From assembly GCA_905250125.1 (NCBI GenBank), contig CAJNOL010000636.1:7885-71884 (forward strand): DNA of 64,000 nucleotides. The letters run 5' to 3'. Made by a program: the position numbers and the translations under genes. The first letter of the stretch is position 1; every line of letters begins with the position of its first letter. Origin of the DNA: Rotaria sordida (lineage: Eukaryota; Rotifera; Eurotatoria; Philodinida; Philodinidae). This document shows positions 25,808-37,200 of this stretch, in pieces. Under the pieces are notes generated by a model. It did no database searches, was not told where the DNA came from, and saw only the letters and a program-made list of their open reading frames with translations.

Positions 25808-27530
25808 ATTGGTAGTAATATTGACGGCATTCCATCTACAATAAATATCGTGCATTGACATCTAATTCTTTCTTTATTATGGAGATGTATCGCGAAGAGA
25901 AAGAGAAAAGAGAAAGTGGGACTGTCAATTTTTTTTTTTTTATACAATGCTGTTTTTATCTGCGTAGGCATAGAGCGAACGAACAGTTTCTTTTTTTTTA
26001 AATACTTTTCAAACAATTATAAAAAAGAGGAGAGAAAAAAACCAGCATCAGCAAATAGTTTATGGTTGAATGCATGATGCCACTCAAAAAAAAAAATAAA
26101 AAAAAATGACTTGACATAATGGGTTACCAGGCTCTCCCTTTATATGCTTATTATACAAAAATCAGTACAATCCCATATATATATTCTTTATCGTTCGTTT
26201 CTTTTTTTTTTCTCCTTGCCTAGGTATAGTGTATAATGGATCAAATTTTTTCTTTTCTCTTCTTCTTCTTCTTCTTTTATCCAAATGTTCATATAAAGAA
26301 AGAGAAGACCTTGACAAAAAAAACATCCGAGTTAATTTTGCTATTTCAGGTGATCAACACGTTTTTTTTTATGAATGAATGCAAGCATCTTGATTATAAC
26401 AATAATAATCATATATGATGGATGAATGATTCGAAATATCTATCAACAACTATTTCTGCTATCATCGAAGGACATTCTTTATTCAACACAATGAAATAAA
26501 CATAACCTGACACTATCTTTCATAAAGAACAATGTTAACTGTTACATCATTCATTTCCAGATATCAAAATAATGATGAAGAAACAAAAAAAAAAAAAAAA
26601 CATCTATGTAATAAAATATATTAGTTTCCTATTAACACTACTATTATTAACTTTTATGATTAAGATGAAAATATAGAGGTGAGCAGAGAAAGAAAACAAA
26701 AAAAAAGAAAGAAAAGAACAACTAGCGAAAATAAAAGATATGCTGATAATTATTTGAACATATTCATTTGTCGTTTAATTGTGATATGAGAATAAATTAT
26801 CTCTCGCGAGGCTTCTTCACTAATGATATACACATTTATAAACAAAAACGACTTTTACTAGTGAATTATTGTTGTGGACAACCTCGATATAGAAGAGATG
26901 AATGGGCAAGAATAACAATGTAAGAAAATAACCGTGAAATAAAAATTGTCAACGATCGATTCCCTTTGACTATATCATTTATCTTATTCATAGTACAAGA
27001 CAATTGTACAAAAAAGAAAAAAAAAAGAAGAAAAAAAAAAGAGAACAACCACATAACGCTTATCATCCTATTATAACACAGATCAGGATTAATCGAATGC
27101 ACTAATATCAAAAAAACACTATGTACAATTATGCAAAAATGACGGTTGGAGGATAAAGAATATTAATAGAAAATAAAACAAATGTAAACAAAAAACATAA
27201 TAAATTTCTATAATATATATTTACCAGATTTGATGAATGTTCTTTCAATTTTGATTTATCCAATTAATAGAGACAATAAAAAACATACATTATCTTACAC
27301 CTTCGAAATAAATATATACATAATACAATCGACAAGCATACAGGGTCAAATCAAATATGAGTTACTATACATTTAACAGATCTCATTGCATGTAGCGCTC
27401 ACTAAAATATTCGTCTTATTGGTTTAAATCTCTATTCAATTAGAACTTTGAATTAAAAAAAAAATTCTTTGTTTAGTTGGACGACTACTGTTTATTCTAA
27501 GAAAATTTACATTCTATAAAATTCTCTAAT
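25808..27530. other. Divergent NCK-SLBP intergenic region
   Basis: About 1.7 kb between two divergent starts, holding both promoters and leaders. Homopurine/homopyrimidine tracts are frequent. No gene, RNA or clear repeat was seen; the small open frames lack supporting structure. Confidence 0.45.
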
Positions 27531-30500
27531 ATGTCAGCATCTAATACTCCAAAGTATATTAATTAATTTTTAACTAATAATTAATAAATTAATATATATA
27601 TATATATTTGTTCTTTTTATTAAATATAGTCGCATACGTCATACACCTAAAACAGCTCGTGCCTATGAGTCAAGTGATGGTGGCACGCCAAGTCCAGCAC
27701 GTTTTCGTCCAAAACGTTATTGTGCTAATGAAACAAATGAAAAGTAAAGTTAAACAGAAAACAAAATGATATATTTTTTTTTTCCCTATATCAAGAATTT
27801 CTTTGTTAAGTTCACCACGACGAAATAAATATCATCCATATTCAGCTCCAATACATTTCGATGAAAATGCTAATGATCCATTTCATGATGAAAATCAACG
27901 GTATAAAAAACATATATATTTACATTCAAACGATAAAAAAAAACCAGAATATGAATAGCATCTCAGCAATTCAAGACCACATTTCAGCGATTTTTGTGAA
28001 ATTGATGACCGTAGAGTAATTACTGAAGAAAAAAGATTAAAGATGCTTGTGAAAATGAGCCAGGATTAAATGTTTGGTTTATTGTACAAGCTTGCTCATT
28101 ACTATATACCGGATTATGACGGAATATTTCTTATTAAAGTGCAATTTATTTAATAGTTCTATGAAAAAGAGTTACGTAGACTGAACACTTGATCCCAGCT
28201 CATTTTTTTCAAGCATCCTTAACTTTCTCCATCGATTTTCGACAGTACTGTTTCCATAAAATCATCAGAATGTACTGCTAATGTAATGTTTACTTTTTCT
28301 AAATTCAATTTTTAGTTACTATTGTACAAAGCTGACTTATTCAAATTTGACTATGAATAAAAAATTTGAGATCCTACCCCTATGAGAAATCTATTTTTGC
28401 CCCAAAAATAACCAATCTGACTGAGAATATGTCCGAGTCTTAAGGGGACCCCCCCCCTTTCCGGCGTTTTTAAGAAACGGCCGAACGAAAATTCCTGAAA
28501 CTTGCAGGGTAGATAGACCTCGAGTAGTAGAGCAAAAGTTGTCATAGACACAAATTTGCCAGACGTCATCTTCGTGGACTTCCAGAGACCCCAAGGTCAA
28601 AAACTTGCAAAAAGTTTTCCCCCCCGCAAATCCACAAATTTCATCCGTTTGAGCTGAAATTTTTGCTGTGGGTAGACGGACCCAATCGGGGTGGGTGTTT
28701 TTTTTTTTTTTCAAAAATTCCAAATACTTCAGGCTGGAGAACCAAAATACTGAGCACCTTGCAAAATCTCTAGGTTTTTTGGATCCTAAAAATTTTGCGA
28801 AGCCTGCCAAACTTGATTGGTAGAAGGTATCCAAAAAAAAAAAAAAAAACACCCAACCCAAATCACTTGAAGTCTCACCAAAACAATTTTCAGCCCGATC
28901 GGACTTGAAATGGCGGAGAAAAAGGGGGAAAACTTCATTTTTTTGCTGAAAAAACTGATTTTGAGAAAAACGCAAAGAAATTTGTGTTTTTTTGGTTTTT
29001 TCAGCATATTTTGTGATTTTTTTCGAATTTTTTATATATAAGATGTGGTTTTTCAGTTCTCAAAATGTACTCAATGGATAGAGGGCATTCAAATCTATAT
29101 ACTAATCACAAAAAATGAAAAATGAAAAATGTGAAAATTTTGAGTCGGGAAAGGGGGGGGGGTCCCCTTAATAGCTTACACAAGATATAAAGCTATCATA
29201 ACACCAAAGGTGAAAAAGTAGATCTGTGCAAGACAAGAATTTCTTTTCGAAATCTAATAATATAGATTTCGGAGTGGTTTTAAAATACAGCCTTTTCTAT
29301 TCAATTTAAAACTTTCTCAAGTTTTCTAACATATAAAACGATCGAGAAATCGTTGACAAAGGAGATATTCATGTTTGTTTTGTTATCGTTCGAACTTTTG
29401 AAATATTCTGTATTTATATATATTTAAAATTTCTTTTTTTTTGTGTTTTTATTTATACAATAGAACATCAAGTAAACCATCAACACCAAATAATCGTCCG
29501 AATAGACTTAATATAAAAAATGAAGAAAGACCAAGAACACCAAAACCTAGGTGGAGAGAAATTTAATTTTGTTTTTTTTTTTTGTAATATTTTTTTTTCT
29601 GATAGTTTTGAAGAAGAACAACAAGAATTACAAAAATCTTTATCAAAAGATTGGTGTGATAAAATGGATAATGAAGAAGCTGAAGAAAAAAAATTACATA
29701 GGTAAAACAAAAGAACGAAAGGATTAATTTTAAAATAAAATTTACAAGTTATTTTTTTTTTGTTTTTTAATTTATATAGTTTTATACTTTATTTAAAACA
29801 ATTTTCTGTTCATGAAAATAAAACAACTGAAGAAATTCTTTCATCTATTGAATGTTGTCCAAAAGGTTAAAATTTTATATATATATATATATATATGAAT
29901 CATTAATAAATTATTCTTTATCTTTTATTTTATATAGAACTTTTACGACGACAGAAAGAAATAAGTAAAGGAAAATTATCTAAAGCATATCAATCATATA
30001 CATCAGCTATACCACGGTAGATTATCTTGTGTTTTTGTTGTTCTTCGTCTTACGTTTAGTTGTAACTTGAATTTTTATTTTTATTTTTTTTTAATGTAAT
30101 AAAGAAAATCTCGTACAAGACAACATCCACGTACACCATGCAAATATGCAAAAATGTCTCGACGTGGTTTCGATGGAGCTATTAAAGCATGGCGTCGAAA
30201 ACTTCATGAATTTGGCACAGATAAGTATGTTATTTAAAGAGAAACAATTAATGTTTAAGAATTTCAAAAAGAAAATTATTTGTTTTTGTTTTTTTTTTTT
30301 GTAAATAATACAAATCTATTATTTAGAACAAAAGAAAATGGTAGTAATAATAATAATGATGATGATTCAATATCATTATCATCATCTCAACGTAGTGATG
30401 GTTATTCAACACCTTCATCAACATCAATGAATATGGAAGATATTGATGAAAATTTTCTACCAGATTTATATGATTTTGAAGAATCACTTACAATTAATCC

Positions 30501-30606
30501 AAATAATGAAAATAAATATAGTTCAGTTATTGATTTAGATGTAGCTGATTCAATGGATACAATTGTTAATAATGTTGATTCACGTTCAGCTATGGCATTA
30601 GATTAA
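27531..30606 (+). CDS. SLBP: Histone RNA hairpin-binding protein (stem-loop binding protein)
   Basis: Nine exons join in frame to 329 aa: 27531-27553, 27630-27743, 27796-27900, 29464-29550, 29606-29701, 29780-29865, 29938-30016, 30105-30224, 30327-30606. SLBP binds the 3' stem-loop of replication-dependent histone mRNAs and drives their processing, translation and decay. The RNA-binding domain is at about 171-236: LLRRQKEISKGKLSKAYQSY, then HPRTPCKYAKMSRRGFDGAI, matching the animal pattern in which the loop reads TPNK. Here Asn is replaced by Cys209 while Thr207, the conserved phosphorylation site, stays. The N-terminal half has S/TP sites typical of cyclin-dependent control; the tail is acidic. 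The 7-codon first exon fits phase exactly. Intron 3 (27901-29463) carries a foldback element. Confidence 0.92.
28440..29171. mobile_element. TTAA-flanked foldback MITE in SLBP intron 3
   Basis: The left end TTAAGGGGACCCCCCCCC and the right end (29153-29171) are reverse complements including the TTAA, followed by a shared TTTCC. Inside, a second pair of arms aligns imperfectly: AAAAGTTTTCCCCC through GGGTGGGTGTTTT on the left against the reverse complement of the stretch ending GGGGGAAAACTT. The central part is unpaired. TTAA at both edges suggests a TTAA target duplication as in piggyBac, but the GGGGACCCC terminus is not a known piggyBac end to me. No transposase frame is seen. G+C content is clearly above the surroundings. 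Confidence 0.75.
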
Positions 30607-31087
30607 ATAAAGAAAATAAGAAAAATCTAAATAAACATGATTATTATTTTTGTTGTTGTTATTGTTATTGTTATCTTCTAATTTCATATATTTACTCGTG
30701 TTCATTCGCATCGAATGAGAAAAGTTAAACTCGTCAGATATTTTTCTTCTCTTCATTCGTTACTACATATTTTTTTTTTTTGTGGTGACTGTCAGATATA
30801 TATATATATATATATGTATACAAAAGTACGTTGTTTGGATTGCTCTATATATTTTTTTTTTGTATTTGTGTGCTGATATTCTTCTTTGTATATTTTTTTT
30901 TCTCTGGTCGACTTAACATTTAGCTAGTAGATTATAAGAAGAAAAAAAAAATAGAACAACAAAAACAATTAAGATCAGCGATGCTTTATTGTGCATTAGC
31001 TTATTATATTGAAATATCCTTTCTCGAAAATATAAATCATTTTTGTTCTTGTTTCATTTGCAGATTTAGTATTTCTAAAAAAGAAGA
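30607..31087 (+). other. SLBP-AP3M intergenic region
   Basis: 480 bases with the SLBP 3' end, TA and T tracts, and the AP-3 mu promoter. Nothing else is recognised. Confidence 0.5.
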
Positions 31088-34000
31088 ATGATTCATAGTC
31101 TATTTATTATTAACGGATCAGGGTAAATATTAGCATTCTTATCAAAAGTTTAATAATGTTCATATTAATCTTTTGTTTTTCTTTTGCGGCACTTTTTTTA
31201 GAGATGTTTTTATGGAAAAACATTGGAAAACAGTAGTAGGAAAATCAATATGCGATTATTTTTTTGAAGCTCAATCTAAGGTAAATTGAATTTTCTTTCT
31301 AGCATCTAAAATAAATATTTTTTAAATGTAGTGTGCCAATTCAGAAGATGTTCCACCTGTTATTGCCACACCTCATCATTATTTAATAAATATATTTCGC
31401 AATAGTCTCTATTTTGTTGCTGTACTCACCAACGAAAGTAAGCTAGTATTTCGAATATTTTTTTTCAAATGTGAAATTTCGTCAATATATATGAGTACTA
31501 AACACCAATTGATCCTATTTATGATTCCATAAACTTTTGAGCCAAAAAAAAGTCTATGACAAACTGAATATCTGTCTCAACAACATATTTTGGAATTCAA
31601 ACTTTGCACAAATAATATTTTTGAAAAGAATAGTTCATTGTGTCTGAGTCAGATCAAGTCACTTCTTTTTGAAAAACTTGCTAAAATGTTTATAGCTAAA
31701 GAAGAAAGATTAATGGGTATAAGTCTTTTTACGAAGGAATGTTTTCAACTAATCAATCGTTTTCTTACCAAAAGTTACTGGATGATGAATTATCGATTAT
31801 GGTGGCTCCGAAGTCTTTGCATGCTAGTTTTCTAGAAAACCAGTATATGAAGGGATCAACATGGTCGATAACCTGTAGTTCAATAGCTTTCGTTAAAAAA
31901 CCGATCGACCAACTAAAAAAAACCTCCCTTGTTAAATTTTTATCTAATTTCAATAGAGCTTTCTTAATAATATAAAATTCATAATGAAAACTGATTTATC
32001 ATTTAGCGAGATTCCCTCTTAAGCTCAAAAAATAATCGTCGGAGTCCATTCGTTTCTAACGGTATAGTATTATAACAATATATCTTCATGTTTGAAATAT
32101 ATTTTTAGTTGCACCACTTTTTGTCATTGAATTTCTTCATCGTATAATGGATGTATTTGAAGATTATTTTGGTGAATGTACAGAAACATCACTCAAAGAT
32201 AACTATGTTATTGTTTATGAAGTAAAAAAAAAGAAATTTTTTTGTTCGTGTTTTATTTTTTATTAATATAATAGCTCTTGGATGAAATGCTTGATTCTGG
32301 TTTACCATTAGCAACAGAAACAAATATATTAAAAGAACTTATTAAACCACCAAATATATTTCGTAAAGTTGCAAATCTTGTTACCGGCGATAACACAAAG
32401 TAAGTCAAAAATTATTTGCATACTTTTTTTTTTCAGTTTTAGCATTAATAATACAAAATATTAAAACAAAAAAAAGCAGACAGACAATAGACTTAAAATT
32501 TCTTCTTCTAGCATTAGTAATACACTTCCATCTAGTCAATTATCAAATATTCCATGGCGTCGTATGGGTGTTAAATATACAAATAACGAAGCTTATTTTG
32601 ATTTAATTGAAGAAATTGATGCTATTATTGATCGTAATGGAACTACAATTATGTGTGAAATTCAAGGATATGTAAGTGAATATATAGTTATGGTTATTGT
32701 GCGACGTCAAACAAAAAGAAAGAAAAGTATTTTTATTAATAAGAAAAATTCTAAAAAAAAAACGGGTTGAAGTATTCATTTGAAATACAGGAGTCTTTTT
32801 TTTTGTCTTATTAAATATTAGTGTTGTAATGGCACGTGAGGATGCAAAAAAAATATCTGTTGGAATGGAAACAGGTATCACATGGCGTCAATTAGGAATA
32901 AAACATCGAACAACAAATGAAGTTTTGTTGGATATTATTGAAACACTTGATGCCATTGTTGATCAACGAGGAATGATTATCACTGCTGAAATCAGTGGTG
33001 TGGTACGAATATATGCATATACATAATGCTAAATCATTAGAAAAGATTATGTAGATTGTTTTTTTTTTGCTATATGCACATTTTGATTGATTTTTCAAGT
33101 TTTATATTTGGAAAAATTTGTTTGACTATGTTCGTTTTTTTTTTGTTTATGTATTTAGATTGATTGTTGTGTTAAATTAAGTGGTATGCCTGATTTAACA
33201 TTATCATTTGTTAATCCACGATTATTGGATGATGTTAGTTTTCATCCATGTGTAAGATTAAAAAAATGGGAGGTATGTTTTTTATTTAAATTTATTTGTT
33301 TCCTGAATGATTTAATATTTTGTTTTTTATTTTTATTTTCTAAGAGTGAACGTGTTCTTTCATTTATTCCACCTGATGGAAATTTTCGTTTAATTTCATA
33401 TCATATTGGTTCACAAAAGTAAGTTATTTGATATCATATTGTACAAGGTGTTAGAAAAATTATCTATCATAAGCACGTGACAGAGTGTGAATGAGTACGT
33501 TCTTTCTCATGATGTACACTAATGTTGTTTTCGTTAGTTTAAAATGTCAACGAATAGGCCTACACAAACTGGTTTTATGATATTTTTTGTATCGACGTTT
33601 TTTTAATGAGTCAAGAACAATTTATTTTGACAAAAAAAAAACGTATATGTTACTCAAGATTTTTCAAGTAGCATGAAAATATTTTTGTAAAGTATGAGAA
33701 GAAAACTTCGATAGCGACAAGTTCAGAGTTACGAAAAACAAAAAGAAAAGGTATAGTTTTCAGTATTTATAAACTTTAAATTTATGAATAAAAACTTGCA
33801 AAACTCTTCTATGAACATAGGAAAAATTGAGTCAGTTGATTTGATTTAATCGCATTACAACAGATTTGTTAGTTTCCTTTTTTAGTTAGCGACTTTTCCG
33901 GACATCCTATATTTTTTCCCTATCAACAGATGTCAATTTTAGTAAGTTAATTACTATCGTATGCTAGAAATTTACAAAGCTTTTTCTTGAAGAAGTGTTT

Positions 34001-34918
34001 TGAGTAGGCGAAATCAGACTTGTCAATAATTTTTTATTTATAGAAATTATAAAACTATCTTAAATGGAAGTTTTACTTATCGTGATGGTCAAACCGATCA
34101 TCTACATGTATTATGTTGTGAATATTCATACATTGATTAGAATAAAAAAAACAAATAAATAAAATCTCAGAAAACATAGTTTTGATAGATTCGTAGGATT
34201 TTGATCTTGAGAATATTCAAAAAGTCTTCTATATATTACATACATTGTTCAATTTGAATTGTAATAGACCTAATCATTCATGTTTTTCATTCTAAACGGA
34301 ATATATATATATATATAAATAAAATTACATCATAGTAATATCTAAAATAAACTACATAATTTAAATGTAATTTTCAACTTATTTTATAGTACAATATCCA
34401 TTCCAATTTATGTTAAACACAATATTCAATTTCGTGAAGGTAGTAATGGTCGATTTGAATTAACTGTTGGACCAAAACAAACAATGGGCAAAACTGTTCG
34501 TATTTATATTTTTGCTAAAATTATTTTCTTATTGAATTTTTTGTTTTTGTAGCTTGAATCTGTTGTTATTGAATGTGCAATGCCAAAAAGTGTACTTAAT
34601 TGTACTTTAACACCTACACAAGGCAAATCTACATTTGATCCTGTAAAGAAAAATCTTGTTTGGGATATAGGTAAAATTGAAAGTAATACTCAAAATACTA
34701 CACGTTTACCATCATTACGTGGAAATATTGTTTTATCAACTGGTCAACCAATACCTGAATCTAATCCAATATTAAATGTACGTTTTACATTAAATCAAAT
34801 AGCTATATCAGGTATACGTGTACAACGTGTTGATATGCATGGAGAAAAATATAAACCATTTAAAGGTGTTAAATATATAACAACAGTTAAAAAAGGTCGA
34901 TTTCAAATTCGAACATAA
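31088..34918 (+). CDS. AP3M1: AP-3 complex subunit mu
   Basis: Ten exons of the canonical-looking isoform give 425 aa (human AP3M1 418): 31088-31122, 31202-31280, 31332-31437, 32109-32221, 32275-32399, 32512-32671, 33159-33272, 33345-33418, 34390-34495, 34553-34918. AP-3 sorts cargo from endosomes to lysosomes and related organelles; its mu subunit reads YxxPhi signals. The N-terminal longin-like domain has MIHSLFIINGSGDVFMEKHW and APLFVIEFLHRIMDVFEDYF. The mu-homology domain starts at PWRRMGVKYTNNEAYFD and continues with CVKLSGMPDLTLSFVNPRLL, VLSFIPPDGNFRLISY and GEKYKPFKGVKYITT. Asp183 matches the pocket aspartate of mu subunits. A second, same-phase version of exon 6 lies in the next intron (separate entry). 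Intron 3 (31438-32108) and intron 8 (33419-34389) are long; only a weak possible terminal exon is seen in the latter. Confidence 0.94.
32822..33002 (+). CDS. AP3M1: Alternative (mutually exclusive) exon 6B of AP-3 mu
   Basis: This 181-base open exon has an acceptor (AG 32820-32821) and a donor (GTACGA at 33003). It needs two bases from the upstream exon and ends in phase 0, exactly as exon 6A (32512-32671) does. It encodes GITWRQLGIKHRTTNEVLLD followed by IIETLDAIVDQRGMIITAEI, aligning with 6A (PWRRMGVKYTNNEAYFDLIE). Both splice naturally from exon 5 (ends in AA) to exon 7 (starts ATT). If 6A were followed by 6B the frame would hit TGA after five codons, so the pair must be used one at a time. 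6B adds seven codons upstream and replaces the aromatic residues next to the pocket Asp with Leu. Use in vivo is inferred. Confidence 0.8.
34044..34140 (+). CDS. Possible alternative terminal exon of AP-3 mu
   Basis: A good acceptor (TTTATTTATAG) precedes an open stretch of 31 codons that continues the phase of exon 8 (ending AA) and closes with TAG, followed by several AATAAA-like hexamers. It would truncate the mu-homology domain. It has no likeness to AP-3 mu, so it may be chance. Confidence 0.25.
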
Positions 34919-35184
34919 TTTTATTTAGTTATTTATTTCTTTTTTTTTGAAATTATTTGTGCAATAGAAAACGACGAAAAACAAAAAAAAAAGAATTTTT
35001 ATGAATATTATTCTGCATTTTATGATTTGATTTTCTTCTTTCGTTTATTTGTATTGATGTTGTCTTTTAGTTTCAATTGATAATTAAACAAAACAATAAA
35101 ACAAAAACAAAAAAAAATCAAAGTTCAGAAATTAATCGATACTTTTTGTTTCTAGATTTAACAAAAAAAAAACAAAATATAAAA
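34919..35184 (+). other. AP3M-CREBL2 spacer
   Basis: Short A+T-rich spacer with the AP-3 mu 3' end and CREBL2 leader. No clear motif. Confidence 0.5.
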
Positions 35185-35466
35185 ATGGGTAAACGAGGTC
35201 GTAAACCAATGAAAAGTGATTCAAATACACGATTAGAAAAAAGTCGTGAAAGTGCTCGACAATGTCGTCATAGAAAAAAACTTCGTTATGAATATTTAGA
35301 AGAACTTGTTACTGATCGAGAAAAGGCTATTATACAATTACAACAAGAATTGGAACGTATTCGTACAATTTGTCAATATTTAGATCAAAATGGAATTAAT
35401 AATGAAATACGTCAAGAATTAACACAATGGACAGATGATCCTGAAATTGCTACTTTAATTAAATAA
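35185..35466 (+). CDS. CREBL2: CREBL2-like bZIP protein
   Basis: A single-exon frame of 93 aa. CREBL2 is a small bZIP protein that partners CREB and is linked to metabolic gene control in vertebrates. The start MGKRGRKPMKSD matches the family's GKRGRKP block; the basic region is SRESARQCRHRKKLRYEYLE and a short leucine-heptad zipper follows (LVTDREKAIIQLQQELERI). The family's Ser/Asn-rich tail is missing, so the protein is shorter than the human one. An in-frame ATG at 35077 would add 36 Lys/Asn-rich residues that look like untranslated leader, so 35185 is preferred. It lies only 266 bases downstream of AP-3 mu on the same strand. Confidence 0.88.
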   Translation: MGKRGRKPMKSDSNTRLEKSRESARQCRHRKKLRYEYLEELVTDREKAIIQLQQELERIRTICQYLDQNGINNEIRQELTQWTDDPEIATLIK

Positions 35467-37200
35467 ACAAAAAAACAATATATATTTATTTCTTCAAGCA
35501 AAACATTAAAAAATACTTTATCATTTTTCTCACTTTTTTTTTCTTATCTTATGTATAGCGTTGCGTCAAATTCATCCCGGTTGGTTTTGTATTCTTATCT
35601 TTCCTTTCTCTGTTTTCTGAAACAGTGAACCGAAATGTGCAATAAATGCACAAACGGTATTTAAATAAATAATAATTCAGAATATGTAAAATTGGTTTTT
35701 TTTTTATTTTATTTTTCTAAGAAATTTCAGATTATTCTTTCTATTGAGAATGACAATATTTTAAATTAGCTATAGAGAATCTGCTCATAGATTGAAGTCA
35801 CACCCTTCAGAAGTGTAAGCCGATCAATGCATCGACTTAGACTTCGAAGCAATACTTCCAAGAAAAAGTGATCTAGAGTGTAAAAATCAAGAAAAAAAAG
35901 CTTGCTTGTCCTAAAGAAGATTCCGCTATTAGGCTTTTAGTTACGGAAATTAATCTTACTAATTTCAGCTGTTGTTACGATTAAACATGAACTTGAGATG
36001 ATAGATATGAGAGGAAATATTGTCTTAATCCAATACGAGTAAATACTTTTGAACATTAAGTTAATTCCTATATAGTAAAAGAATTATTAGAATTAACGAG
36101 AGAAGGTTCTCAACTATGGAATGCTGACTGAGCTTATAGTTTGTCCGTATATGGAACTCAGTAAGACTAGTAAAAGCCAAAAAGAATTTGCGCCTTTTGT
36201 AGTTACAACCGTTGTATTGAATTTTCGACTATACGCAAACCAGCTGGTCAAAGATCGTAAGGCACCAGTTCTATCTGAAGTTTTGTTCATAAGGAGGTCG
36301 CGCCGTTATTTGATTGTTCTGAATGCTTCTCTTGAAAAGTATGATTTCTTATTTGAGTTATTCAATGATCAAAACAGTTGATGTTCTAACCTTTTCTGTA
36401 TGAAAAATGACAGTTTCTTGATCATTAGATACTTCACAAAGAAATCGTACTTTTCAAAGGAAACTTTCAAAGCAATCTAATAACGAAGAGACCTATTCAT
36501 GGACAATATTTCAGATCGAACTGGTGTCTTACGATCTTTGGCCAGCAGATGTGTACGAGATTTAAAATTCAATAGAACAATCACAACTCCAAAAGGCACA
36601 AATTTCTTTAGGTTTCAACTAGTCTCACTGAATTCTATATACGGGCAAACTATGAGCTCAATTGATATCCGACACTCGGAATCGTTTTTTTGTAAGCATT
36701 ATGAAATTAGTATAAAGTGTTAAATATAATTATTTTGTATATTAGTAAAAGAAACTTCTCTAGATGGTGATCATTAAGATAGTATAATTTAACCGTTGAG
36801 AATGAAAATCAATTCGCCATTAAAATATTACAATTAGATATTGTAAAAATTATTTGTGTCGTCAAATTTTGTTCTAACACCGACATTAGAATATAATAAG
36901 TTTTTAAACATTTACAATGAATATAAAATGTTCATACAATTGGTTCGTTTCACAGCAAAAATAATTAGAAGACTCTCTGTAAGATTAATATTAGATATAT
37001 GAAAGACAAATGGAGTTTATATAAGAGGGCTGTGAAAACTCTAAATTTCTTCTTAGAAATAAAATGAGTTCGTTTCATATTTGTTCTTAACAACTAAAGC
37101 TGAACGAACAAGAAGCATTTCGTAAAAGCATTGCTTATATTCGTTTTTTCTTTTCATAGATTATTTTCTATTTTTCAGATAACAGAAAAAAAAAGTTATC
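35467..37200 (+). other. CREBL2-IMP3 intergenic region
   Basis: About 1.7 kb. Apart from the foldback element at 36131-36663 (separate entry) and an AATAAA near 35640, nothing is recognised. The two open frames at 36121-36381 and 36499-36723 are the two arms of that element read on one strand. Confidence 0.55.
36131..36663. mobile_element. Foldback element with about 220-bp arms
   Basis: The arm at 36131-36351 matches the reverse complement of about 36436-36663 along its whole length, with roughly one mismatch in five. Matching blocks include CATAGTTTG/TATAGTTTG, CCAAAGATCGTAAG/TCAAAGATCGTAAG, CACCAGTTC and TTGAAAAGTA(T/C)GATTTCTT. The 85-base centre is itself flanked by TTGATCA/TGATCAA. No transposase is encoded. 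It has no evident sequence kinship with the elements at 3728 or 28440. Confidence 0.75.

Noticed and set aside
28391-28975. A 194-residue minus-strand open frame in SLBP intron 3
   Set aside because: It lies wholly inside the foldback element, contains long Phe runs from T tracts, and has no splice or family support.
31590-31975. Overlapping open frames in AP-3 mu intron 3
   Set aside because: They lie inside an intron whose flanking exons join perfectly to give AP-3 mu, and frames are open on both strands, which suggests chance.
35077-35184. Upstream in-frame ATG extending CREBL2 by 36 residues
   Set aside because: The added residues are Lys/Asn-rich translation of A tracts, and family similarity begins at GKRGRKP.
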